Of a stretch of 64,000 nt of DNA, positions 36,110 through 44,800 are shown one piece after another. Position numbers and translations under genes: made by a program. The DNA is from Glaciihabitans sp. dw_435 (GTDB lineage: Bacteria > Actinomycetota > Actinomycetes > Actinomycetales > Microbacteriaceae): NCBI RefSeq assembly GCF_018449675.1, contig NZ_JAAVUZ010000005.1, positions 62,001 through 126,000 of the forward strand, read 5' to 3'. The notes under the pieces were generated by a model. It ran no database searches and was not told the DNA's origin. It saw only the letters and a list, made by a program, of their open reading frames with translations. Every line of letters begins with the position of its first letter. Positions within the stretch are counted from its first letter, which is position 1.

Positions 36110-36758
36110 CGGTGTTCGCCCCCGCTCCGACGTCGCCGAGGGTGAGGGTGAGCGTCGCAGCGGTGACCGGATCGCCGTACAGCGGGCCGAAGGTAAGTTT
36201 GCCCTGTCCGACCACCACGCGGTCCAGGAGGTCGATGTGCGCAACGTCGCCGGCGGAGACCGCCTCGGTCGGCACCTGCCACATGAACGCGAGCGTCACC
36301 GGCACGCCGGGCTGTACGACGACCTCCTGGCTGCCGTCGTCGACCACCGCAATAGCAAATGGTGGTGCGCCGTCGACAACGCCGGGTGTGTCCGACAGCG
36401 CGATGGCGTCGGCCTCCGTTGTGCTGAGACGGCGTGGCTCGTTCGTGGTGTTCTCCACCGTGGCGGTCACGACGAGCAGCCGGTTTCCGGAGTCGGGGAT
36501 GATGTACTGCTCGGGGAAACCATCGATGAGCAACGCCCGCTCGACGGTGATCGTCAGCTCGGATCCCGCGTGTGCGGCGCCGACCTCGACCACCGGTACG
36601 GCCGCGACGGGGGAGTCGTTCAGGCCGCCGAGTAGTGCGGAGATGGCGAGGAGGATCGCCGCGATGCCGGTGATGAGCCACTTGGTCGGCAGACGGTCGA
36701 AGCCCGAGCGCGCATGCTTACGCCAGCCGGTCGGTGTGGGAGGAGGCGTCGACGTCAC
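36102..36758 (-). CDS. Membrane-anchored extracytoplasmic protein, operon gene 3
   Basis: A 218-residue protein of unknown function with one membrane helix (WLITGIAAILLAISALLGGL, about 27-46) and an exported domain. ELTITVERALLIDGF and NRLLVVTATVENTTNEPRRL have the strand pattern of DUF4352/telomeric-repeat-factor-like surface domains in Gram-positives. It starts 11 nt after the HAD gene stop and overlaps the next gene by eight bases. First of three sister proteins. Confidence 0.75.
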   Translation of the reverse strand: MTSTPPPTPTGWRKHARSGFDRLPTKWLITGIAAILLAISALLGGLNDSPVAAVPVVEVGAAHAGSELTITVERALLIDGFPEQYIIPDSGNRLLVVTATVENTTNEPRRLSTTEADAIALSDTPGVVDGAPPFAIAVVDDGSQEVVVQPGVPVTLAFMWQVPTEAVSAGDVAHIDLLDRVVVGQGKLTFGPLYGDPVTAATLTLTLGDVGAGANTDG

Positions 36759-36769
36759 CGGCGTGGGGG

Positions 36770-37567
36770 CTACAGCTCGGACTCGACGGGCTCGGTCTCG
36801 AGCAGGTCGGCGACCGAGTTGAGCACCTCGTCGGGCCGGAATGGGTAGCGCTCCAGTTCTGCCTGGTCGCTGATGCCGGTGAGCACGAGCACTGTGTGCA
36901 GGCCGGCCTCGATGCCGGCGATGATGTCGGTGTCCATGCGGTCACCGATCATGCCGGTGTTCTCAGAGTGTGCGCCGATCTTGTTCATCGCCGAGCGGAA
37001 CATCATCGGGTTCGGCTTGCCCACGATGTAGGGCTCCTTGCCGGTGGCCTTGGTGATCAGGGCGGCGATGGCGCCGGTGGCGGGCATCGGGCCGTCGGCG
37101 CTCGGGCCGGTGGCGTCGGGGTTCGTCGCGATGAAGCGGGCGCCGCTGCCGATCAGGCGAATGGCCTTCGTGATCGCCTCGAACGAGTAATTGCGGGTTT
37201 CCCCCACCACCACGTAGTCGGGGTTGCTCTCGGTCATGATGAAGCCCGCCTCGTGCAGGGCCGTGGTCAGGCCCGCTTCTCCGATGACGAAGGCGCTGCC
37301 GCCGGGCATCTGTGACTTGAGGAAGTCGGCGGTGGCGAGGGCCGAGGTCCAGATGGACTCCTCGGGAACCTCGAGGCCCGACGCACGCAGACGCGCGCTC
37401 AGGTCACGCGGGGTGAAGATCGAGTTGTTCGTGAGCACGAGGTACGGCTTGCCCTCGTCGCGCCACTGCTGCAGAAGTTCGGCCGCTCCGGGAACCGGGT
37501 GGTTTTCGTGGACGAGCACCCCGTCCATGTCGGTAAGCCAGCATTCGATTTCGCCGCGTTTACTCAT
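36770..37567 (-). CDS. HAD-IIA family hydrolase, NagD-like
   Basis: A 265-residue HAD phosphatase of the NagD/pNPPase type. Motif I is WLTDMDGVL (nucleophile Asp then Asp). Motif II is VLTNNS. KPNPMMF carries the motif III Lys and IGDRMDTDIIAG is motif IV. A C2 cap domain lies between. These enzymes dephosphorylate small phosphometabolites such as nucleotides. ATG 37567 overlaps the methyltransferase stop by eight bases; the longer frame to 37597 adds an unlikely Cys/Arg leader. Its substrate is unknown. Confidence 0.88.
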   Translation of the reverse strand: MSKRGEIECWLTDMDGVLVHENHPVPGAAELLQQWRDEGKPYLVLTNNSIFTPRDLSARLRASGLEVPEESIWTSALATADFLKSQMPGGSAFVIGEAGLTTALHEAGFIMTESNPDYVVVGETRNYSFEAITKAIRLIGSGARFIATNPDATGPSADGPMPATGAIAALITKATGKEPYIVGKPNPMMFRSAMNKIGAHSENTGMIGDRMDTDIIAGIEAGLHTVLVLTGISDQAELERYPFRPDEVLNSVADLLETEPVESEL

Positions 37568-38426
37568 GCGGCAATAGTACCGAGCGCACCTGCTCACCCA
37601 ACCGTCGCGTCATGACCGAGATTGCGTCGGGATTCTGGTCGATGACGACGAAGCGCCTGCCGAGGCTGCCGGCGACAGCGCCGGTGGTGCCGCTGCCGGC
37701 GAAGAAGTCGAGCACCCAGTCATCCGCTGCGCTCGATGCCTGAATGATGCGCCGCAAAATGCCCTCGGGCTTCTGTGTGGCGTACCCGGTCTTCTCGCGG
37801 CCCGTGGGGGAAACGATGGTGTGCCACCAGACGTCGGTAGGCAGCTTGCCCCGGGCGACCTTCTCGGGGGTGACCAGTCCGGGAGCCATGTAGGGCTCGC
37901 GGTCGACCTCCTCGTTGTTGAAGTAGTACCCGGTGGGATTCTTCACATAGACGAGGATCGTGTCGTGCTTGGCGGGCCAGCGGCTCTGCGACTTGGCGCC
38001 GTAGTCGTAGGCCCAGATGATCTCGTTGAGAAAGTTCTCGCGGCCGAACAACGCGTCGAGCACGACCTTGGCGTAGTGAACCTCGCGGTAGTCGAGGTGC
38101 AGGTAGAGGGTGCCGGCGTCGTCGAGCAGGCGCCAGGCCTCTTCGAGCCGCGGCTCCAGAAACTCCCAGTAGTCGGCGAACGCATCGTCATACGAGTAGA
38201 GGAGTCCCTTGACCGACTCGTAGGTGTTGCCCTTGAAGCCCTTGCGGGTGCCCTCCGCCGAGCGTTTCGTCGTCATTGCCTGGCGGCTCTGCACGCGCCC
38301 GGTGTTGAACGGCGGGTCGATGTAGATGAGGCGGAACGATTCGTCCGGCAGCTGCGCGAGCGCGTCGAGGTTGTTCGCCTCGACGAGCAGGTTGGGTCCG
38401 TCGGGCGCCCAGCCCAGCTCAGTCAT
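37560..38426 (-). CDS. Orphan site-specific DNA adenine methyltransferase
   Basis: A 288-residue beta-class N6-adenine methyltransferase. Motif IV IYIDPPFNTG comes first (about residues 34-43) and motif I FFAGSGTTGAV late, as in type III/CcrM-like enzymes. TQKPEGILRRII and FVVIDQNPDA are motifs X and II. No restriction subunit or specificity gene is nearby, so it is probably an orphan epigenetic regulator or a remnant. TAATCT (complement of 38434-38439) is 7 nt before the ATG. It heads a leftward operon with a HAD hydrolase and three surface proteins. Confidence 0.88.
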   Translation of the reverse strand: MTELGWAPDGPNLLVEANNLDALAQLPDESFRLIYIDPPFNTGRVQSRQAMTTKRSAEGTRKGFKGNTYESVKGLLYSYDDAFADYWEFLEPRLEEAWRLLDDAGTLYLHLDYREVHYAKVVLDALFGRENFLNEIIWAYDYGAKSQSRWPAKHDTILVYVKNPTGYYFNNEEVDREPYMAPGLVTPEKVARGKLPTDVWWHTIVSPTGREKTGYATQKPEGILRRIIQASSAADDWVLDFFAGSGTTGAVAGSLGRRFVVIDQNPDAISVMTRRLGEQVRSVLLPHE

Positions 38427-38499
38427 GGTCCCCAGATTAACAGTGTTGGTGGATGACCCTGCACCGCAGCCACCCCGCCGGTGAGCTAGCGTCGACTGC

Positions 38500-39210
38500 G
38501 TGACTGACCTGCCGAATGACACCGCGCCCGGGACGGCTGCCGCCGACGAGCCGGGCGACCCCGGGTCATCCGCCCCTCGTCCCGGCGACAGCACACACGA
38601 ACTCTCCACCTACGGCGTCGGACCGTGGCCGGGGGAGTTACCCACCGACGCCCGCTACGACCCCGACCTGCTGGCGCGCGGTGACACCCGCAACGTGATC
38701 GACCGGTACCGCTACTGGTCGATGGACGCGATCGTCGCCGACCTCGACGAGCATCGCCATCCGTTCTCGGTTGCCATCGAGAACTGGCAGCACGACATGA
38801 ACATCGGGTCTATCGTGCGCACCGCCAACGCGTTCGCAGCGGACACCGTGCACATCATCGGACGCCGCCGCTGGAACAAGCGCGGCGCAATGGTGACCGA
38901 TCGCTACCAGCACGTGATGAACCACCCCACCGTCGCCGACTTTGCCGCGTGGGCGAAGAGCGAGGGGCTGCCGATCATCGCGATCGACAACGTTCCCGGC
39001 AGCGTGATCATCGAGACGTACGACTTTCCCGAGCGGTGCGTGCTGCTGTTCGGCCAGGAGGGGCCAGGCCTGTCGGAAGAGGCCATCGCCGCGGCCGACG
39101 TCATCGTCGAGATCAGCCAGTTCGGGTCGACCCGCAGCATGAACGCCTCTGCCGCCGCCGCGGTCGCCATGCACAACTGGATCCTGCAGCACGCGTTCCC
39201 GCGACGCTGA
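38500..39210 (+). CDS. TrmH/SpoU family RNA 2'-O-methyltransferase
   Basis: A 236-residue SPOUT methyltransferase. Motif 1 is NWQHDMNIGSIVRTANAF, motif 2 LLFGQEGPGLSEE and motif 3 GSTRSMNASAAAAVAMHNW, together forming the knotted SAM site. An acidic, Pro-rich tail of about 60 residues precedes the domain. It methylates a ribose in tRNA or rRNA. TAGCGT at 38487-38492 is 7 nt before GTG 38500, consistent with leaderless expression. The target is unknown. Confidence 0.88.
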   Translation: MTDLPNDTAPGTAAADEPGDPGSSAPRPGDSTHELSTYGVGPWPGELPTDARYDPDLLARGDTRNVIDRYRYWSMDAIVADLDEHRHPFSVAIENWQHDMNIGSIVRTANAFAADTVHIIGRRRWNKRGAMVTDRYQHVMNHPTVADFAAWAKSEGLPIIAIDNVPGSVIIETYDFPERCVLLFGQEGPGLSEEAIAAADVIVEISQFGSTRSMNASAAAAVAMHNWILQHAFPRR

Positions 39211-39237
39211 TCCTGCCCCTGCGGGTAGCGTTGCTGC

Positions 39238-39663
39238 ATGACCACGAACCTGCTCGGCATGCCAGAAACCCGTCTTCCCGCGGAGCCCGAGGTGCTCGCC
39301 TCGATCGCGAACCCGGAGCTCGATGCATCCGACGTCGTTATCGGACATCCGACGTCCTCGCTCGCCTGGGCGCTGCTGGCGGATGACGCGTGGTCGAAGG
39401 GCAAGACGCTCGAGTCCTACGCCTTCGCGCGGGTCGGGTACCACCGGGGTCTCGACGCCCTGCGCAAGGGCGGTTGGAAGGGCCAGGGCCCCGTGCCGTG
39501 GTCGCACGAACCCAACCGCGGAGTGCTGCGTGCCCTCTACGCGTTGCGTCGCGCGGCCGACGCGATCGGCGAGGAGTCCGAGGTTGAACGCCTCGACGCG
39601 TTCCTGCGCGATGCCGACCCCACGGTCGACCGCATCATCGAAGACGAGAACATGACGTTCTGA
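39238..39663 (+). CDS. DUF3151 family protein
   Basis: A 141-residue cytoplasmic protein of the actinobacterial DUF3151 family. Typical blocks are WALLADDAWSKGKTLESYAFARVGYHRGLDALR and GWKGQGPVPWSHEPNRGVLRAL. Function unknown. TAGCGT at 39226-39231 is 6 nt before the ATG. It lies just upstream of purA, an arrangement I recall from other actinobacteria. Confidence 0.85.
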   Translation: MTTNLLGMPETRLPAEPEVLASIANPELDASDVVIGHPTSSLAWALLADDAWSKGKTLESYAFARVGYHRGLDALRKGGWKGQGPVPWSHEPNRGVLRALYALRRAADAIGEESEVERLDAFLRDADPTVDRIIEDENMTF

Positions 39664-39791
39664 GGCTCACCACGTGAGATTGGGGCATCTCGCCGGGCGG
39701 ATCGCGCTTAGCACAGGCGCCCGTCCGTGTGGTCGGGGTCACACTGAGCAATAGAATGGGGTGTAATCCCGTTTTATCGAGAGGATCCCCC

Positions 39792-41078
39792 GTGCCTGCA
39801 ATTGTCATCATCGGCGCCCAATGGGGCGACGAGGGTAAGGGCAAGGCAACCGACCTGCTCGGAAGCCGCATCGACTACGTCGTCAAGTTCAACGGCGGTA
39901 ACAACGCCGGTCACACGGTCGTCATCGGCGACGAGAAGTACGCGCTGCACCTGCTGCCGTCCGGCATTCTGACCGACGGAGTCATCCCCGTCATCGCCAA
40001 CGGCGTCGTCATCGACATCGAGGTTCTCTTCGAAGAACTCGACGCGTTGATTGCGCGCGGGGTGGATGTCTCGAAGCTCGTCGTCAGCGCGAACGCCCAC
40101 GTCATCACCCAGTACCACCGCACCCTCGACAAGGTGACGGAGCGCTTCCTCGGCAAGCGCCAGATCGGTACAACCGGTCGCGGCATCGGACCCTCGTACG
40201 CGGACAAGATCAACCGCGTGGGCATCCGCATCCAGGACATCTTCGACGAGAACATCCTCCGCCAGAAGGTCGAGGGTGCCCTGCACTCGAAGAATCAGCT
40301 GCTGGTCAAGCTGTACAACCGTCGTGCCATCACCGTCGATGAGATCGTCGATGACCTCACCAGCTACGCCGAGCGCCTGCGCCCGATGGTCACCGACACC
40401 GGCCTGCTGCTCAACCAGGCACTCGACGCCGGCAAGACCGTGCTGTTTGAGGGTGGGCAGGCCACCATGCTCGACGTCGACCACGGAACCTACCCGTTCG
40501 TCACCTCGTCCAACTCGACGTCGGGCGGAGCATCGACCGGTTCCGGCATCGGGCCCAACCGCATCGAGCGCGTCATCGGCATCGTTAAGGCGTACACCAC
40601 GCGCGTCGGCGCCGGCCCCTTCCCGACCGAGCTCGATGACGAGTGGGGCGAGTACCTGCGCGCCCAGGGCCACGAGTACGGCACCACAACGGGTCGCCCG
40701 CGGCGCACCGGTTGGTATGACGCACCGATCGCGCGCTACTCGGCGCGCATCAACGGTGTCACCGACTTCGTGATGACCAAGCTCGACGTGCTCTCCGGTC
40801 TCGAGAAGATCCCTGTCTGCGTCGCGTACGACGTCGACGGCGTGCGGGTCGAGGAGGTGCCGGTGTCGCAGTCGGACTTCCACCACGCGATCCCGATCTA
40901 CGAAGATTTCCCGGGCTGGTCGGAAGACATCACCGGCGCGCGCACGTTCGAGGATCTGCCGAAGAACGCGCAAGAGTACGTGCTTGCCATCGAGGCGATG
41001 AGCGGTGCACGGATCTCCGCGATCGGTGTTGGTCCCGGACGCGACGAGATCGTCGTGCGCCACGACCTTCTCGGCTAG
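39792..41078 (+). CDS. purA: Adenylosuccinate synthetase
   Basis: A 428-residue enzyme joining IMP and aspartate with GTP. The P-loop [11 protein letters not shown] is at 8-18 with catalytic Asp13, NNAGHT contains His41, and [13 protein letters not shown] and [13 protein letters not shown] are further motifs. GTG 39792 gives the standard N-terminus ([12 protein letters not shown]) and has GAGAGGA upstream. TAGAAT at 39752-39757 is a candidate -10 box. It overlaps the convergent downstream gene by four bases. Confidence 0.96.
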   Translation: MPAIVIIGAQWGDEGKGKATDLLGSRIDYVVKFNGGNNAGHTVVIGDEKYALHLLPSGILTDGVIPVIANGVVIDIEVLFEELDALIARGVDVSKLVVSANAHVITQYHRTLDKVTERFLGKRQIGTTGRGIGPSYADKINRVGIRIQDIFDENILRQKVEGALHSKNQLLVKLYNRRAITVDEIVDDLTSYAERLRPMVTDTGLLLNQALDAGKTVLFEGGQATMLDVDHGTYPFVTSSNSTSGGASTGSGIGPNRIERVIGIVKAYTTRVGAGPFPTELDDEWGEYLRAQGHEYGTTTGRPRRTGWYDAPIARYSARINGVTDFVMTKLDVLSGLEKIPVCVAYDVDGVRVEEVPVSQSDFHHAIPIYEDFPGWSEDITGARTFEDLPKNAQEYVLAIEAMSGARISAIGVGPGRDEIVVRHDLLG

Positions 41079-41728
41079 AGAATCGTAAAGTCTGCCGGAA
41101 GCGGACCGCGGCCGGTCAGGGCGAGCAACAGGTCCGGACCGGCGCCGCGCAGCACGGCGACCTCGGCGGCGAGCTGAGTCATTTCGACGAGCAACGAATC
41201 GGGGATCGACGCGTCGACGCCCGCGGCCCGCGCGATGTCGATGCTGTGCACCACCAGCTCGAAGGTGCGGGTGCGCAGATACTCGTCGAGGGGGATGGTG
41301 ACTGCCCCCACGGTAACGACGGGGTTATCGGCGTGTAAACGCAGGGCCATCGCGGTGCGGTCGAGTTCGCGCTGAATCGTCGCGGCCGGGTCATCACCGA
41401 GCGCTGCGCCGGCCTCGAATCCCCGCTGCGCCACCGCATCGTTGTCGGTGTACGCGGTGAATATCGCCGGGTAATACGCGGCCGCAGACGTCACCGTCGG
41501 TTCCTCCACGACGGGCGGGTGGGCCAGCGCTTCGGCGTATGCGCCGGGATCCACGACGATCGCCGACAGGTAGGTGTTGACGGTCGTGATGGCCCGTGAG
41601 GTGTGTCCCACGAGGTCCCGGACCGTCCATACTCCCAGTCCCGGCTTCGCCCACGCCTCCGCGGGGATGCGCTCGACGAGCGCGACGAGTCCGGAGGCGG
41701 CGAGTTCGAAACTTGAGGATTTGGTCAC
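41075..41728 (-). CDS. Maleylpyruvate isomerase N-terminal domain (DinB-like) protein
   Basis: A 217-residue four-helix-bundle protein of the mycothiol-dependent maleylpyruvate isomerase/TIGR03086-like group. [14 protein letters not shown] carries the first metal-binding His and [14 protein letters not shown] the second. Such proteins act as mycothiol S-transferases or isomerases in actinobacteria; the substrate is unknown. GTG 41728 is the only reasonable start. Confidence 0.82.
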   Translation of the reverse strand: MTKSSSFELAASGLVALVERIPAEAWAKPGLGVWTVRDLVGHTSRAITTVNTYLSAIVVDPGAYAEALAHPPVVEEPTVTSAAAYYPAIFTAYTDNDAVAQRGFEAGAALGDDPAATIQRELDRTAMALRLHADNPVVTVGAVTIPLDEYLRTRTFELVVHSIDIARAAGVDASIPDSLLVEMTQLAAEVAVLRGAGPDLLLALTGRGPLPADFTIL

Positions 41729-41896
41729 GCCCCCATCGTGGCATGCAGTTCTGCGCTGACGCCCCCGTTTTCACAATGTACCCCGGAAGGGGGTGGAACG
41801 TATGGTTTCCTTATGTTCACCATCCCGATGCCGAACCGCAACGTACGCGCGCTGGGATGAGAAGGATCACCATTTCAGACACCTAGGGGCTATTTG

Positions 41897-44800
41897 ATGA
41901 GCAATTCGCAGCGGACACGATCGAAGGCCGGCCTCGCCGGCATCTTGGGGGTGGCGCTGGCAATCGCTCCACTCGGCATGCTGCCGGCCCAGGCCAATAC
42001 CGCCGGCACCGGCGTGGTCATCAATGAAATTCACCCGTACGGCGGAACCGGCGGCACCACGTACTCGCGTTTCGTTGAGCTCTACAACCCGACAGATGCC
42101 GCCATCAGCCTCGAGTCGATGTCGCTGCAGTACCGCCCCGCCGCGGGAATCGTGAACCCCACGTCAACCTTCAAGTTGAGCGGGTCGATCGCGCCCAAGG
42201 GGCACTTCCTCGTGTCCGGTACCGGAGCCACAGGCTCGACGCTCCCGACTCCCGATCTCGCCACCACCCTCGCCGCTGGCGGCGCTGGGGGCACGCTCTT
42301 CCTCGCCAACCAGATCGCTCCGCTTACCGCTCCCGCAGCCGGCGGCGTGGTGACCGACCCCGCCATCCTTGATGAGGTTGGCTGGGGCACCTCCAACACC
42401 TACGAGACCAAGGCCGTCACCGGCGGTTCGGTGACCTTGTCGTACGCCCGAACCTCGGGCACCGACACCGACGACAACTCCGCGGATTTCACCGCCGTTG
42501 CGCCGACACCGCAGAACGCGGCATCCGACGCTCCTCCAACGTCCACGCCGACAGCAACGCCGACCGGCACTGCCACGCCGACGGAAAGCCCGACTCCGAC
42601 AGTCACGCCGTCGAGCACCCCGACCCCGTCGGCGACGCCCACGAGCACCCCGACGGCCGCACCGACCGTGACCATCGCCGCCATCCAGGGCACGACCGAC
42701 ACGAGTCCGCTCGCCGGAACGACGGTGGTCACGCGCGGTATCGTCACCGCGAGCTACCCCACCGGCGGCTTCAGTGGCTACACGATCCAGACGCCCGGCA
42801 CCGGTGGTGCCGTCAACCTGACGACGCACACCGCCTCTGACGGACTGTTCGTCTTCTCGTCCGCCACCGTTGGCGCTGCCACGATCGGCGACTACGTCGA
42901 GGTCACGGGCGCCGTCAGCGAGTACCAGGGATTGACCGAGCTGTCGGTGGCCGCCGGCGGACTGAAGGTTCTCACCGACACCGCCGCAGCAGTCACCCCC
43001 GTCTCGACGGAGATTCCGCTCGCCGCCGCGCAGCGCGAGAGCCTCGAGAGCATGGTGGTGAAGCCGACGTCGGCGTTCACCATCACTGACAACTACGACA
43101 CCAACTACTACGGCTCGATCGTCCTCAACCCCGGAACGCGCCCGCTCAACACCCCCACGGCAGTGGTCGAACCGGGTAGCGCGGCCATCGCGCTCGCGGC
43201 GGCCAACGTCGCCCGCGTCATCACGCTCGACGACGGCTCCTCGCTCAACTTCAACTCGACCGCCAACAAGGGCACCCCGCTTCCGTACCTGTCGACCACC
43301 AACCCGGTTCGTATCGGCGCCGCGGTCACGTTCACGAAGCCCGTGATTCTCGACTACCGCTTCTCCGGCTGGACCTTCCAGCCCACGCAGCAGCTCACCA
43401 CCGCCAATGCGGCGACGGTGCAGCCCGCCACCTTCGCCAACACTCGCACCGCCAAGCCCGACGACGTGGGCGGCGACGTCACCCTCGCCTCGTTCAACGT
43501 GCTGAACTACTTCACCACCACCGGCGACACCCTCACCGGGTGCAGCTACTACACCGACCGCGCGGGCAACCCGATCACCGTCAACACGGGCTGCGATGCC
43601 CGTGGTGCTGCCAACGCGACGAGCCTCGCGCGCCAGCAGGCCAAGATCGTCGCCGCGATCAACGGTCTCGGCGCCGACGTCGTCTCCCTCGAAGAGATCG
43701 AGAACTCGGCCCGCTTCGGCAAGCCGCGCGACACCGCCCTCGCGGCTCTCGTCGATGCCCTCAACGCGGCGGCGGGTGAGGGAACGTGGAACTACGTGGC
43801 CTCCCCGGCGACGCTCCCGGCGGCACAGGAAGACGTGATTCGCACGGCGTACATTTACAAGCCCGCCGTGGTAAAGACCGTCGGTGCCTCGGTCATCCTC
43901 GATGACCCTGCCTTCGTCAACGCGCGCGCCCCGCTCGCCCAGGAATTCGAGCTGGCAACGGGCACCGCGGACTCCACGTTCCTCGCGATCGTCAACCACT
44001 TCAAGTCGAAGGGGTCGGGCGAGGGGGATGACGCGGACAAGGGCGACGGCCAGGGTGCTTCCAACCTCTCCCGCGTCAACCAGGCCAAGGCGCTCGTGAA
44101 GTTCGCCGACACCCTCAAGGCGGAGCGCGGCACCGACCGCGTGCTGCTCGGCGGCGACTTCAACGCCTACCTCAAGGAAGACCCGATCGACGTGCTCACC
44201 GCCGCCGGTTACGTCGACCTCGGCAGCCAGACGGGCAAGCAGACCTACGCCTTCGACGGTGCGGTCGGATCTCTCGACCACATCTTCGCGTCGGCCGGAG
44301 CCGCCGGCAACGTGCACGACGTCGACGTCTGGAACATCAACTCCGTCGAGTCGATCGCGCTCGAGTACAGCCGGTACAACTACAACGCGCTTGACCTCTA
44401 CAAGGCCGACGCGTACCGCTCGTCCGACCACGACCCGATTTTGGTGGGTCTGGAGTTTGGAACCCCGGCAACCGTCGACCTCAACCTGCTCAACATCAAT
44501 GACTTCCACGGACGCATCGACGAGAACACCGTCAAGTTCGCGGGAACCATCGAGAGCCTGAAGCGGGCCGGAGGGGAGAACAACACCCTCTTCCTCTCGG
44601 ATGGCGACAATATCGGGGCATCCGTCTTCGCCTCATCCTCACAGCAGGACGAACCGACGATCGACGTGCTGAACACCCTGGGGCTGAAGGCGTCTGCCGT
44701 CGGCAACCACGAGTTCGATCAGGGCCTCGATGACCTCACCGGTCGCGTCGAGGACAACGCCGACTGGAGCTACCTCGGGGCGAACGTCTACAAGAAGGGC

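Noticed and set aside
41811-41825. PHO box upstream of the nuclease gene
   Set aside because: Only one GTTCACC-type unit is present; the adjacent 11-nt windows do not repeat it.
42164-44509. 781-codon minus-strand frame opposite the nuclease gene
   Set aside because: Arg/Gly/Val/Glu-rich shadow frame without motifs; the plus strand has intact nuclease and nucleotidase domains.
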